DNA of 64,000 nt from Metallyticus violacea (Eukaryota; Arthropoda; Insecta; Mantodea; Metallyticidae), in assembly GCA_030762175.1 (NCBI GenBank), contig CM060833.1, forward strand, positions 154,348,501-154,412,500, in the 5' to 3' direction. The notes under the pieces are model-generated. The model saw only the letters and a program-made list of their open reading frames with translations. It was not told the DNA's origin and did not search any database. The position numbers and the translations under genes are program-made. Shown in pieces: positions 21,341 through 33,205 of this stretch. Positions within the stretch are counted from its first letter, which is position 1; the number at the start of each line of letters is the position of its first letter.

Positions 21341-22250
21341 GATGGGACTCGAAAATTAGAAATCTGTACAATATACCGCTTTTAAGGTTAACATGACATA
21401 ACTTACAATTGAACGCTTCTGTGTCTGTTGTTATTACGCAGAAATAAAAAGTGAAACGTTGAAGAAACTTTATCTATACAAAATTAAAATAAAAGTAACT
21501 ATTTTATTTATAAATGAAGTAGTTATGCTTCTGTACTCTTAGAAATGTGTTGTTTAACAATTATTCATCTCCAGTTAGGGCTTTAACTCGTGAAATTTCC
21601 CGAGTTAGATTTAATTTGAGATTAAGGCAAAATAATCCATTTTATTGTTTGTACAACCAAAATTAAGTATTACAGATGGTTAATTTTGTGCCCTAAAATC
21701 AAGTTAACTCTTTATAAAATTGGTCCTTAGATGTTGTTTTCGTCTTTGACATATCATTTTTCATATTTTTAATTTATTGCCAAAGTATTTCTGCTCACAG
21801 ATTAACAAATTTTTAATGTTGTTTATTGCAGTTTTCTCGTATTTGTTAAATGAATTCTGCTTAAAATTTATGTCTATAAAACAATCAAGTTAGGTGTAAT
21901 ACAACTGATTACAGCTTAATATAGCTCGGCCATGTGCATTCCTACTTGAGATTTTAAGAATGTTAGAAGCCTAAACATTTAAGAAGTAAATCCCTATAAT
22001 TATATTATTAATAGTGGCCATAGCACTTATTCAACCGTATGGATTGGTATCAAAAATCACAGTTTAGGTAAACCCTTTTAAAACTACAGTTCAAAAATGA
22101 GTTTTTCTTTACGTTTTGTGGGAAAAAATACAATCCATCAGCATAATTTGTTTACGAAAAAATTAATTTTATTTGCGCCTTAATGAAATTAAAAGAGTTG
22201 AATGCTAATACCAACTTACTTGGCAAGTAAAGCATGGACGGCAGCGTAAC
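21341..22250. other. non-coding, no recognised feature
   Basis: AT-rich, no match elsewhere in the window. Confidence 0.4.
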
Positions 22251-22445
22251 GTGTTCCTAATCAAGCCACGCACCAGAGTTCACTCCGACCATTATATGCT
22301 GGAGTATGAAGGTGTTAAAGATGGAGCAGTAATGCCTGGTAGAAAATCCTGGAAATCCCGAATAAAATCTGTCCAGGAGCTTCTTGTTCCGTCAGAAAAT
22401 CCATTTTTTGATTTCAACGATCGAACCGAATTGCAAGCGGTCTAA
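22251..22445 (+). other. unidentified short open frame
   Basis: A 64-codon frame (FLIKPRTRVHSDHYMLEYEG then KDGAVMPGRKSWKSRI and FFDFNDRTELQAV) with protein-like composition in an AT-rich setting, ending in TAA. It opens at a GTG right after an in-frame stop, and no acceptor was found. It may be a remnant of a transposon or processed gene copy, or chance. I do not recognise it. Confidence 0.25.
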
Positions 22446-22538
22446 CGACGAGACTTGAATCTATAAGTTTCCTATTCCATATTCACCATTAGACGATCCC
22501 GATCTAAACAATGCCCAGGTGACGTGACGTTCCAGCAT

Positions 22539-22583
22539 CATGCGTCGTGGCTAACGAGAAAGACTTTTCGTTAGCCGCGCATG
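22539..22583. repeat. 45-bp imperfect palindrome
   Basis: CATGCG at 22539 pairs with CGCATG at 22578. The inner arms GGCTAACGAGAA and TTTTCGTTAGCC pair except for one position. Together they would form a strong hairpin with a small loop, in otherwise AT-rich DNA. It could be a MITE core or a transcribed hairpin; neither is shown. Confidence 0.75.
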
Positions 22584-24408
22584 ACTATGCAATCAAGTAT
22601 AACACAGTAGCAATGCGCTCAAAGAAAGTAGTTCCATGTTAGCAGTCTAAATTTGAGCATGGGTTCAGTGATAAATAAAATCTACTATAAAAAAAAAACA
22701 ATACTTGCGATTTTAATTTAATTACTGCTGACTTAATGAAGCTAAATTTCGAAGTTGCAAAGTGATGCAATTCCCAAGATATAGCTCGCCTGTATCAATG
22801 GTTGTTTAAACAAGGAAACGTGCTAGCAATTTGCAATTGTTATCATGGCTGAAGCTTAAGAATCAGTGCTGCTATTTCAACAGAGATGTATTATGTAAAG
22901 TATAAACCGGACAAGCTTTTAACTAATAACGAGAAAACAACTATTTTAAACATATTTTCAAAATTCTGCGTACGGTATCCAGCACTCGCAATAAAGGAGG
23001 TACTAAACCTAACCTCAGAAATTACGGGTGTGCTGTTGTCATTACGTTGCTTATACGTGCCATGTGTTTCTGACGATCGGAATTATTCTTGGCGCGAATT
23101 GCGGAAGGATGTATTGTTTATTTGTTGACGTTAGGATCACTCTAAGAATGAATAGATAATAGGTAGGTTTCTTTCGATAAGAATGCCAGATAGCTTATGT
23201 ACCAACTGACTCTGCATTTATTTGCGCCAGTCTAAATTTCTTTCTTTCATCAGGCTTAGCTCTCTACTCCAGTGCTTAAGCAGATCAGCAGTAGAATGTG
23301 AAATAACTGTTCTACACAAACAAACATCAGATAAAATAGAGTGAGTGGCACTTTTACCATGACAATAAACATTTTCATAATAATGTACATACGTATTTAG
23401 ACCTAAACGACGTACATCTGAAGTAGAAGTCCCCCGCCCCGACTATTAGACAACATTTCGCTCATTATATTGCTGCAGCCAAGCTAGAGAGTCCTTGGCC
23501 TTGTGCTGTTTTAACGAACTCGGCCCGGAACATATAGACAATAACGAAAATGGAGCATTCAAGGTGACGCATAAATAAATGTATCTGATATAATATGCTT
23601 ACCGATTACCGAGGAAATAAGCCGCTACACTTTTCGTTCCTTTTTTCTTTAATGGATTAATTATTATGAAATTATGAACCTGAGAAAAGAGGAGTTTACA
23701 ACCACCAAATTTCCTGTTTGGTTATATCTCAATGTGCAAACATAACTGAAATAATCTAAAACTCTAGCAAAGTGGCCATGAATCGAATTGAGCATATCTA
23801 AATGAGTGAACAACCGAATACATTTTTTTTTTCAGGTTGTGTTTAAATTTTTATTTTTCCATTATTTATTTATTTATTTATTGTTGGCTGCGATAGTTAC
23901 TTTTTCAATTTTCAGCTCTATATTCGCAAATGAGAAATTAAGTTTAATATTGTCACGAACCTGCCTCCTTTGCCAAGAGATATCGTGTTCTACGATATCC
24001 AAACATGGGAACTTAGTCCTATGGAGTTCTCGTAAATAAAAATCAACTACATTATTATCGCACTCGCTTAGCTACGAGAAAAGTAGTTAAATTTAAACAT
24101 TTGTTAATACTAGATCACATTAAAAATTTGTTACAAATTTCAGATTGCTCAAAGAATTAAAGGTACAATTACTGCATACCTGAAGTGCAATTCCTACATT
24201 TTATCGTGCTGTTCCGGCGAGCGAGAAAACATATTACACACGTCTGTCCTGTTCAGAGGTCGTCCTCAGACTGGCTCTTTCCTGTTTTCCAACTTACCCT
24301 TACCTACAGGAAAAATTCTTACTGCTGCTGGCTATTGCTGGCTCCGGTGACGAGCGACAATGGAGAAAGCAGACTATTGTTTGCGTGGTCTCTTGTAACA
24401 GTGTAAAT
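22584..24408. other. mostly non-coding; weak helix-turn-helix-like frame at 22886-23128
   Basis: The frame at 22886 includes LTNNEKTTILNIFSKF, then YPALAIKEVLNLTSEITGV. This resembles the N-terminal helix-turn-helix of a group of arthropod DDE transposases (EK--I-NVY-YF, then TSE-TGVS), but after TGV it matches nothing I know. The rest of the stretch holds no supported feature. Confidence 0.3.
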
Positions 24409-24409
24409 A

Positions 24410-24454
<45 letters not shown>
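24409..24454. repeat. (ATT)n microsatellite
   Basis: An uninterrupted trinucleotide run of about 15 units. Confidence 0.95.
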
Positions 24455-24456
<2 letters not shown>

Positions 24457-24509
24457 GTATTATTTTTTGTTAAACATGATTTAATCTATGTGTTGTCCTC
24501 CATAACTTT

Positions 24510-24960
24510 GAAATATAAATTAATAGAAGATTGTTAGGTGGGTGAAATATTGTAACGGTGACAAATGTGCTCTTATTGGAATGCGCAATTAATTCATATA
24601 TAAGCACATACTAACCTCGGGTAAATCGTAGAAACCCGTGGACCCAGTGGTTTATTGAGGCTCGCTACGACCTAACGGCCTACGCTCGCTTCCTTTTCGT
24701 AAATATAAATTAATAGGGGAGGGTAAATCACTATAATTGTGGCAAATCCCCTTTCATTCCAGCAGAAAAAAATAGTGAATTTCAATTTATAGCGCACTGG
24801 GTTCGTGGTACTATGTTAGCAAACAAATCACTGTAATGTTGGGAAATCTCCTTTAACTCCGGCAGAAAAAAGCGTATGCACGTACATTAGAAACCACTAT
24901 CTTCACATTTATAGCACGATGCTCTAACCGTCTGGGCTATCATGCCCTTGCGTTTGAAAG
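24510..24960. repeat. internally repeated segment with a tRNA-like end (possible SINE, minus strand)
   Basis: AAATCACTATAATTGTGGCA then AAATCCCCTTTCATTCCAGC (24725-24765) recurs in diverged form at 24825-24870 (AAATCACTGTAATGTTGGGA, CTCCGGCAGAAAAAAG). A weaker version, linked to the repeated TAAATATAAATTAATAG, occurs near 24515-24580. At 24915-24945 the minus strand reads ATGATAGCCCAGACGGTTAG, which resembles a pol III A box. A decayed SINE with partial self-duplication is the simplest reading; boundaries are unclear. Confidence 0.4.
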
Positions 24961-27015
24961 CCTTATTATTTAGCTATTATTGTGCAAGTCAATACCTTCG
25001 GCTCTCTCCGCTGTCGCTCGGGACTCACCTGAAGCACTGGGCGTTTCTGTCCTCCATATAAGGATAAATTGTTTTCCACGCTTCTCTTAGGTGAAGCAAT
25101 TCACATCACCAATTAGGATACAACAAATAACTGCTCCCTTCTGGGATTTTCCAGAAGCTGCTAACCGCCATTTTAAACTAAGGAACGATTTTTTCCGATT
25201 ATGTTAGGTTAACATACCCACAACAGTCTATACATTGTGTATAGATTGTCATAATATTAGCGGTTTTTAAATTATTGAACAGTAGTGGTGTTTCTACAAT
25301 AAGTGTAAAACAAATATTCAATTGCATAATTGTTCGTTTTTGTTTCTCTAACAGGAGCTTTATGCATAAAGAGCACAGAAACAAGTAGAAGAAAAACACG
25401 TTGAAGGAGTTAGACGACGCAAACCTGATATGGGCGTTAACAGTTCAGGTTTTAGGAAACAAATCCAATTTAACTTAATTTCAGACTTAACATAAAATGT
25501 CATGTTAAAATCGGCATTTAGGGTGATAATGATGGCGATTATAGTGATTTAATGCTCTACATTAAAAATTAATCTCTGGAAAGGTTTAATCAATTTTTTG
25601 TATATTTATTGTTAAATTCTATAGCCTCCTTTGTTAGTTGCTCTAGGTGAGAATTTAACTCTTTAGTCACAATCTGTCCCAGTAAAAGCGGAATAATACA
25701 TGCACAGTCCGAAATTGCTTCAACTACTATTTCTTAGGAGTGCGTTGAAGTTTGAAGCCGGTGAGGTTTTGCCTGAAGCAAAAAAATTGAACGGTGCAAA
25801 AACTGTTTTAATGAGAAAGTTCATGTTCTAAAATAGTAACAAAAAGTACAACACGAGACTTGTCTGACCGTGATGAGATAGCGATCTCTTTCGCGTGGTA
25901 CCATCATAGAAATTACAAAAAAAAAAAAAAAAAAAAAAAAAAATAGAATTTGGGAGCAAGTAAGCGGCTGATTAAAAACATTCTTTTGTACCAGGCGCCA
26001 TAAACGATCTAATACATTAAAAGTGGGTTATTTGTTCTGCTACGCTTGCACCTTACAACCCCATACTTACAAATGTACAAGTGAGTTTTCGTTGTTCTGT
26101 TCCACAGAAGAGTTAATATTAACCCGGCACTGGTAATTTGTATAGATTTCTCTATAAGTGTAGTAATATTGGTAACATCAAATACCACCATAAAATTTAC
26201 TATCCTTTTTAATGATTTTGGGTGTCAGTTGAATCAAATATTATTGAAATTGATGATAATGATTGAGTATATGTAAAAAGAAAGAATTTATAAATATTTG
26301 TGCACAATGATAAAGTTAGGTTAAGTGCAAAAAAAAGTACGGATAATGACTTGATGTTCGCATATCTTCTTTCAAATTCATATTTCGGTCCATCATTTTA
26401 GTTAATGTATTTTTAAGGTTCTTGCTCCATGCAGCGAAAATAATTTCTGTTCACTCTTCATTCTCTTTTAAAATAATCCCTTTGGACACAATTTTCCCAT
26501 TTTTTTTTTGTTTATTAAAGAAAATTATTGTCAACCAATATAAATAAATAAATATAAATGATCAAACGAACTAATAAAATAAATAGACAAGAGCAATCGG
26601 GAAGCTCGATTCTTCTGCCATCTTTCGACCACTGAAATTGATGCTCCTAAATGCAGCCTTATGGAAAAGTCGTCTTAAAGTGGATTATTACGCTTAAATA
26701 TCGATAAATACATGATAAAGTATTTAAATTATTATTATATCTGAGAAAAAGTACAAGATTCATTTAGCAGGAATGACAATAGCCCGCTCTGTACATTAAA
26801 AATCCCTAAAGAGTGGATACAACCTAATTCAAGGTATGGCAACGTTCCTCCATCTTGCTTTTATATGACGTCACTTGTAACTTTTTACTAATACTTTACA
26901 AGTGTTGCGCTTATTTCGTGGAACAGAAACTCGCAAGACCATACTTTACAACGACCTGTTATTTGCATTCTATGTATTAGACAATGCTTTTGTCATATAG
27001 GACCCAGGTAACATC
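24961..27015. other. non-coding; poly-A run at 25917-25943
   Basis: AT-rich with a 27-base A homopolymer. No supported reading frame, splice-bounded exon or repeat match. Confidence 0.4.
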
Positions 27016-27330
27016 TCAATAAAGGTGAATAAGATGGAACCGCTTCCTCAATTTCCGCAATGTTTCATCTTCGGAGTTAATTATTTCATCACCACGCAAT
27101 ACATCAATCAAAGCAGTCCCTTCATAGTCCCGGAAGAAAGAGGCCGTAACTTCTCCATTAAAGGTATTGTCTTGAAACTTTTTCCGAGTTTGTTCATGCC
27201 ACTCCATGGATTAACTTTTGGTCTCAGACACGAAATGATCGATCCATGTTTCATTTGCCGTTACCGCGCTGGACAAGAAATCGTTACCGTCCATATCGAA
27301 AAGAGTATGCACCTCTGAGTAGATTATGGT
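27016..27330 (-). pseudogene. mariner transposase fragment (central domain)
   Basis: The minus strand reads GNDFLSSAVTANETWIDHFV, matching the mariner block normally VTGDETW (first catalytic Asp replaced by Asn). After a stop come SMEWHEQTRKKFQDNTFNGE, VTASFFRDYEGTALIDVLRG and DEIINSEDETLRKLRK, matching the FWD-GI-LID-L--G-TIN stretch that follows in mariners. It belongs to another lineage than the copies at 15 and 40 kb. Both ends of the element are missing. Confidence 0.8.
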
Positions 27331-27508
27331 TATCTGTTCCTTATGACTGACTGTTAGGCTTTGGGTATTTCCAATTAGCACAAATTCTTTAACATTCTAA
27401 CTGATGGGTAATTATACCAAAAGCATACACAGAGATAAGTTAGGGGCAAACTCTTGCTCATATTCGCGATCATACTGAATAAGGGTGTCGGCAGGTTCCG
27501 TCATTGCA
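27331..27508. other. spacer before the trinucleotide array
   Basis: Short unassigned sequence ahead of the (TAG)n-type array. Confidence 0.4.
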
Positions 27509-28296
27509 AGTAGTAGTAGTAATAGTAGTAGTAATAGTAGTAGTAGTAGTAATAGTAGTAGTAGCAGTAGTAGTAATAGTAGTAGTAGTAGTAGTAATAG
27601 TAGTAGTAATAGTAGTAGTAGTAGTAGTAATATTAGTAGTAGCAGTAGTAGTAATAGTAGTAATAGCAGTAGTAGTAATAGTAGTAGTAGCAGTAGTAGT
27701 AATAGTAGTAGTAGTAATAGTAGTAGTAGTAGTAATAGTAGTAGTAGTAGTAATAGTAGTAGTAGCAGTAGTAGTAATAGTAGTAGTAGCAGTAGTAGTA
27801 ATAGTAGTAGTAGCAGTAGTAGTAATAGTAGTAGTAGCAGTAGTAGTAATAGTAGTAGTAGCAGTAGTAGTAATAGTAGTAGTAGTAATAGTAGTAGTAG
27901 TAATAGTAGTAGTAGTAGTAATAGTAGTAATAGTAGTAGTAGCAGTAGTAGTAATAGTAGTAGTAGTAGTAGTAGTAATAGTAGTAGTAGTAATAGTAAT
28001 AGTAGTAGTAGCAGTAATAGTAGTAGTAATAGTAGTAGTAGCAGTAGTAATAGTAGTAGTAGTAGTAGTAGTAATAGTAGCAGTAGTAGTAGTAATAGTA
28101 GTCGTAGTAGTAATAGTATTAATAGTAGTAGTAATAATAGTAGCAGTTATAGTAGCAATAGTAATAGTAGTAGTGGTAGTAGTAATAGTAATAGCAGTAG
28201 TAGTAATAGTAGTAGTAGTAGCAGTAGTAATAGAAGTAGTGGTAGTAGTAATAGTAGTAGTAGTAGTAGTAGTAGTAGTAGCAGCAGCAGCAGTAG
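27509..28296. repeat. (TAG)n-type trinucleotide array, left part
   Basis: About 790 bp of AGT/AAT/AGC triplets in near-perfect 3-bp phase, with AAT recurring every three to six triplets and AGC at intervals, so there is a higher-order pattern. Long open frames in both directions (Ser/Asn, Val/Ile, Thr/Ile, Tyr runs) are a trivial result of a stop-free triplet repeat in those frames and are not genes. Confidence 0.97.
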
Positions 28297-28527
28297 GCCA
28301 GGACCGATGGATTTTTTCGGGGCGTAAAAATCGTAAGTATGGCTTCCTTCGGAAGGGAAGTAAAGCCGTGGGTCCCGTGTCGTACATTTATGGCATAAAA
28401 AAGAACCTCAAGCCTGAAAGAGAGGCCTCTGAGCAAAATTTGTCGCCCGTTTCACGCCCTGAGTTGAATGGGACGCTGATGACGTGAGCTGTTAAAGAGC
28501 GTCCATTAATAAATCATTAAAAAAAAA
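28297..28527 (+). repeat. SINE family B, 5'-truncated, inside the (TAG)n array
   Basis: Starts after the B box at GCCAGGACCGATGG, has the complete body and ends GTCCATTAATAAATCATT plus nine A. GCAGCAGTAG occurs on both sides (28287-28296 and 28528-28537), a 10-bp target duplication. Because the target is repetitive, the duplication could be partly coincidental. Confidence 0.9.
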
Positions 28528-29462
28528 GCAGCAGTAGTAGTAGAAGTAGTAGTAGTAGCAGCAGCAGTAGTAATAGCAGTAGTAGTAGCAGCGGCAGTAG
28601 TAATAGTAGTAGTAGTAATAGTAGTGGTAGTAGTAGTAGTAATAGTAGTAGTAGTAATAGTAGTAGTAATAGTAGTGGTAATAGTGGTAGTAGTAGTAAT
28701 AGTAGTAGTAATAGTAGTAATAATAATAGTAGCAGTAGTAGTAGTAATAGTAGTCGTAGTAGTAATAGTATTAATAGTAGTAGTTGTAGTAATAATAGTA
28801 ATAGCAGTAGTAGTAATAGTAGTAGTAGTTGTAGTAATAGTAGTAGTAGTAATAGTAGTAGCAGTTATAGTAGCAGTAGTAATAGTAGTAGTGGTAGTAG
28901 TAATAGTAATAGCAGTAGTAGTAATAGCAGTAGTAGTAATAGTAGTAGTAGTAGTAATAGTAGTAGTAGCAGTAGTAGTAGTAATAGTAGTAGTAGTAAT
29001 AGTAGTAGTAGAAGTAGTAGTAGAAGTAGTAGTAATAGTAGTAGTAATAGTAGTAGTAATAGTAGTAATAGTAGTAGTAATAGTAGTAGTAATAGTAGTA
29101 GTAGTAATAGTAGTAGTAGTAATAGTAGTAGTAATAATAGTAGTAGTAGTAATAGTAGTAGTAGTAATAGTAGTAGTAGTAATGGTAGTAGTAGTAATAG
29201 TAGTAGTAATAGTAATAGTAGTAGTAATAGTAGTAGTAGTAATAGTAGTAGTAGTAATAGTAGTAGTAATAGTAGTAGTAGTAATAGTAGTAGTAGTAAT
29301 AGTAGTAGTAGTAATAGTAGTAGTAATAGTAGTAGTAGTAGTAATAGTAGTAGTAATAGTAGTAGTAATAGTAGTAGTAATAGTAGTAGTAGTAGTAGTA
29401 ATAGTAGTAGTAATAGTAGTAGTAATAGTAGTAGTAATAGTAGTAGTAATAGTAGTAGTAAT
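28528..29462. repeat. (TAG)n-type trinucleotide array, right part
   Basis: Continues the array after the SINE. The far end (about 29030-29462) is more regular, with AATAGTAGTAGT-type units in long succession. The minus-strand poly-Leu frame and plus-strand Val/Ile frame are artefacts. Confidence 0.97.
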
Positions 29463-30435
29463 ACAGCTATCATCCAGTCTTCATGATGAAGGTGATAAGC
29501 GATAGGCTTGCATTGGATTGTCTGTTGGGAAAAGTTACGAGTGAGGAATTTTTCTGCAATTTTCTCTCATCCTGAAAATGCGTATGCACCGATGGACTCC
29601 GGGTTAATTTCCGGGTACAGTAATTTATTTTTCTCTTCCTTCCGAAGCATGTAGCAGATATCAATGAACGGCCACTCTTCAAAAAGTGAAACCAGAGTTT
29701 ACACATTTTGTTTTAAGAATATTATAGGTACTGTACATAATCGTTTTTCTGACATTCAATTAATGTTAAACCCAGTTTACTTGCATTCCATTTGAAAAGC
29801 TTGCTTTTTGTACATCTAGCCCGAAACGTGCTGAGATATTAAGATGAAAATGAAATTTGTTTCATAAAGGAAGATAAAATTAGAAAATGTAAGCGATAGA
29901 TAGGCAGGTAGGTAAGAGGAATCTATTAAACTAAAGTGATCTTATCAAAATTTAAAAGAAAACTCCCTTACAGCAACTGCCGAAGGTGAAAACCAGCAGA
30001 GACCAATTTCCTACTCTCAATACTCTCTTTAAGATTTTCTTCAAGATTGTTTACAGGAAAAGCTGAAGAAGATAGGAGCGGAATTGACTGAGACCGCCCT
30101 TCTGAATAGAAACGAGTATTTGAAAGCTCAGCAAAAGGCATCGAGCAGTACTCTTATCGACCAACACAAAGGTCATTCAAATTAGACTCCAAATCAATGG
30201 AATTTTTGTTCTGGTGAGAAAAGCTTCTATAGTGCGTTTTCTCCAGAGAAAACATTAAAGCTGCGCTTGCCAGCCACTGATAAAGAGTACAGAGATAAGT
30301 GTAAGCTGGTGTTTGTTGTACTTCAAATTTGCAGTTCCATAGATCTTGTAAAAAATGTGCATATAGATATGCTTTTTGTTTCTTTCTGTAAACTGAAATG
30401 TCAATTATTGATTGGAGTGTTTAGTCAGGATAACA
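29463..30435. other. non-coding, no recognised feature
   Basis: Possible short open stretch near 30045-30320 (KLKKIGAELTETALLNRNEY in one frame), without splice support or family resemblance. Confidence 0.35.
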
Positions 30436-30710
30436 CCTACAGCCGAGGTCGTAAAGGGGCGAACTCGTGAGCCGGAGGTCTGGGGTTCAATTTCCATCAA
30501 GACTATCCCCCCACTCTGAGTTTCCTTCCAGGTTTTCCTCAGTCCTCGTAAATGGCAAATGTCGGCGAGTGCCCTAAACTTAGGCTTGAAACGCTTTCTT
30601 CCATTAAAAAAATATTTTCCCGTTTTATCATTCCATCTCAGGTATCATCAATGTCTACTGCCTGTGATGCCTCGGTAGTTAAAAGGGGCGGTAAACACTA
30701 TTAAAAAAAG
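30436..30710 (+). repeat. SINE family A, plus strand, diverged head
   Basis: The head begins at CAGCCGAGGTCGTAAAGG (A-box position) with GGGGTTCAATTTCC as B box. The full body follows, ending GGTAAACACTATTAAAAAAA. Confidence 0.88.
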
Positions 30711-30796
30711 ATAATATCTGGTAATTACCATTATTACTTAAATAAATAAACAGCAATTAAAATAAGTGCTTCCCATATAAGTGCCTCTCTTAATTG

Positions 30797-31060
30797 TCGA
30801 TCCTGGTGGTGTGTGCTAACCATACTTGCCTTCTACCAAGATCGATGGATTTTTTCGGGGCGTAAAAATCCTAAGTGTGGCTTCCTTCGGAAAGGAAGAA
30901 AAGCCGCGAGTCCCCTGTCGTACATTTACGGCACGAAAAAGAACCTCAAGCCTGAAAAAAGAGGCCTCTGAGCAAAATTTGTCTGCCGTCGGCCGTTTCA
31001 CGCCCTGAATTGAACGGGACGTTGATAACCTGAGATGTTAAAGAGCGTCCCTAAATAAAA
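30797..31060 (+). repeat. SINE family B with a deletion in the head
   Basis: Starts GTCGATCCTGGTGGTGTG, then jumps from TTGCCTTCTACC directly to AAGATCGATGGATTTTTTCG, losing the B box. The body and the end GTCCCTAAATAAAAG are present. A duplicated GTCGGCC-type stretch (TGCCGTCGGCCGTTTC) sits near 30984. Confidence 0.88.
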
Positions 31061-31574
31061 GAAATCTACAAAGAAATCAACAATGCCCCTCTTAAGAACT
31101 TAAGAACTTTGACGCTTAACGTCAAAATAAAACATAACAGTTAAGGGAAGTATTAGAGAAAATGGGAGTCAAAATTATTTTTGCTTTATATAGCATTTTA
31201 ATGTGTGAAAATTTTGATATGGTTTTTTTTGTTATGAGTATTTTTATTAAATTTTTAATTATTACTGCAGAATCCATTTTTTTTAAATTTTTATTTTGCG
31301 GGCACTTGTTGAATTAAGATTCTGTATCGCAGAAACTGTTTGCTCTGGTTGTAGATTGTCATGAATAATAGAGAAAGTTCTATTTCATAAGTTGGCAGTA
31401 TTTGTTTCCACGGCATCATCTTTTGTTTTGTTTTGTTTTGTTTTTTGTTTTTTCAGTGCTGCAGGGTTTTAGCTGGTGTTTCCCTCGAAAAGTTAATTTT
31501 CCTGTTGCAATTATTGATAAATTACTTTTTTTTAAAAAAAAGTTTCCCATTTTTTCTTTATAAGCTAACACTTT
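31061..31574. other. non-coding, no recognised feature
   Basis: AT-rich spacer including a TTTTG-type run near 31422-31450. Confidence 0.4.
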
Positions 31575-31750
31575 GGTTTTCTTCAGTCCTCATAATTGGC
31601 AAATGCCGGAGTAGCCCCTAAACTTAGGCCTGGAACATCTCCTTCCTTAAAAAATCCTTTCCCAATATTCATTTCATTTCATGTATCATCAGTGCCCACC
31701 AACTGTGGTACCTCAGTAATAAAAACGGGCGTTAAACACCAATAAAAAGG
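31575..31750 (+). repeat. SINE family A, 3' part only
   Basis: Begins in the body at GTTTTCTTCAGTCCTCATAA and runs to GGGCGTTAAACACCAATAAA, followed by a G run. The tRNA-like head is absent, as in a 5'-truncated retrotransposition product. Confidence 0.88.
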
Positions 31751-32914
31751 GGGGGGGATAACAATTTGAAACTTTTGCCACTTATTCATGATATTATTGT
31801 GATGATGTAGATCTATTATGGTTGAGCTAGGATAAAATGTGACAACATAAAAAAATAAAATGTTCAGGAAAATATAGAAAAGGCAATATTTAAAAATAAT
31901 TTATAATTTTCTTCATATTCATTGTATAGTAGTGAAAATAAATTAGCAAATTTCAATTATTTGCATCTGTGTGCTGTAAAAGTTTAACTCCATTACCTTT
32001 AATAATCCTTGAGAAAATGAGAAGTTGGTAAATTTAACACTACAAGGATATGACTTTATAAATACGGCGCTTTGGTGTAATGTTTATGGATGCAGCAGTA
32101 AATGTGAGCTCTTCAAATGAAAATCAGTTTCCATTTTGCTCAAATGGATATTACGTACATAGCCAAAGAGTTTTCATTCAGTTTTCTATTATATGTGTTC
32201 TCTATTTCCGCTAAAAAGGTATAAACAGTGGAATATAAAAAAAAATATGGCTCCTGACAATGCAGTGTCGACTAAAACAATCTCGCCCAAAGAAAAGATT
32301 TTGTACTTTCACTCTGAAAGAACTTATGCTAAGTGGCAACTCTATCCAAGCAGCAGAACCAGAAAATGGTAATTGTAAATATCAGAGCTGGTATGCATTG
32401 AAGGAAACTTAGAAGAAACTGTACATTGCAAGCTTGGATATGAAATAAACAGAGATGCGATATGTGTAAAGGTTAGAAAGGATAGTGAAATGTGTTGCCA
32501 TTAGTGAGCAACATGAACTTAGATAATAAATTAGCAAAATATATTCTTGAAAAGACGTACTGTCAGAAATAACGAACCATAAAGTTTTGGTGCATTATAA
32601 ATCAAGGAGACAGAAAACAGATGAAAGTTAAATTTCATTGCGTGAAGTAGGTGCAAACCCCATAGAGAACATTAGAACTGCAAGGCATGAACAGCTTTAT
32701 GGCCACCTTATGCACGTAATGTACTTGCAAACCTGATATTTCATCACAGACCACAATGACCCACCTATGTGACTTGTTTGTAAATCTAACTAACATTTGG
32801 TGTTCAGACGTGGCCGGAGAACAACATTAATGAATAATCTAACAGGGTATGAACACAATTACCGATTGTTTAGGATTATTTATAATGTGTAAAAATGTTG
32901 TCAGGTAACCTACT
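31751..32914. other. non-coding, no recognised feature
   Basis: AT-rich; short open stretches near 32240-32700 are broken and unrecognised. Confidence 0.35.
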
Positions 32915-33020
32915 CACCGCTCCTAATAGTCCACTTTCACTGATTTTTAGGAACTATTTTTCTTATTTTATTTCAATGGTATATACCTAGTTTTCTTTAA
33001 AAAAATTAAAATGGAATAAA
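32915..33020 (+). repeat. isolated ~140-bp-type satellite unit (partial)
   Basis: GCTCCTAATAGTCCACTTTC then ACTGATTTTTAGGAACTATT and TCTTATTTTATTTCAATGGT match the tandem units at 61.0-62.3 kb in the same orientation. The match then fades. Confidence 0.75.
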
Positions 33021-33192
33021 AAGTAAACTGCCCTCCCAGAACAGATTTATCAATAAAGATTTTAATACTTAGATTGTCTCAATAACATTTGAGAAATAGA
33101 AGCCCGCAGGATATTCACCAGTGACCATTGTAAGCTATTGATAGTTGACAGGCTTTAAACATCTGAAAATTGACAGACTGACAGATTTTTAT
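33021..33192. other. spacer before the LINE insertion
   Basis: Unassigned sequence. The target-site copy AGTTAAAAATGAA lies at 33193-33205. Confidence 0.4.
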
Positions 33193-33205
33193 AGTTAAAA
33201 ATGAA

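Noticed and set aside
24409..24454. CRISPR-like regular repeats (also in the 140-bp and 104-bp arrays)
   Set aside because: No short identical repeats with unique spacers; all are simple or satellite tandem repeats in a eukaryotic sequence.
27470..29505. Very long reading frames (about 200-330 codons) of Ser/Asn, Val/Ile, Thr/Ile, Tyr or Leu
   Set aside because: They are the translations of a trinucleotide repeat in several frames on both strands at once. Stops are absent only because the triplets contain none in those frames.
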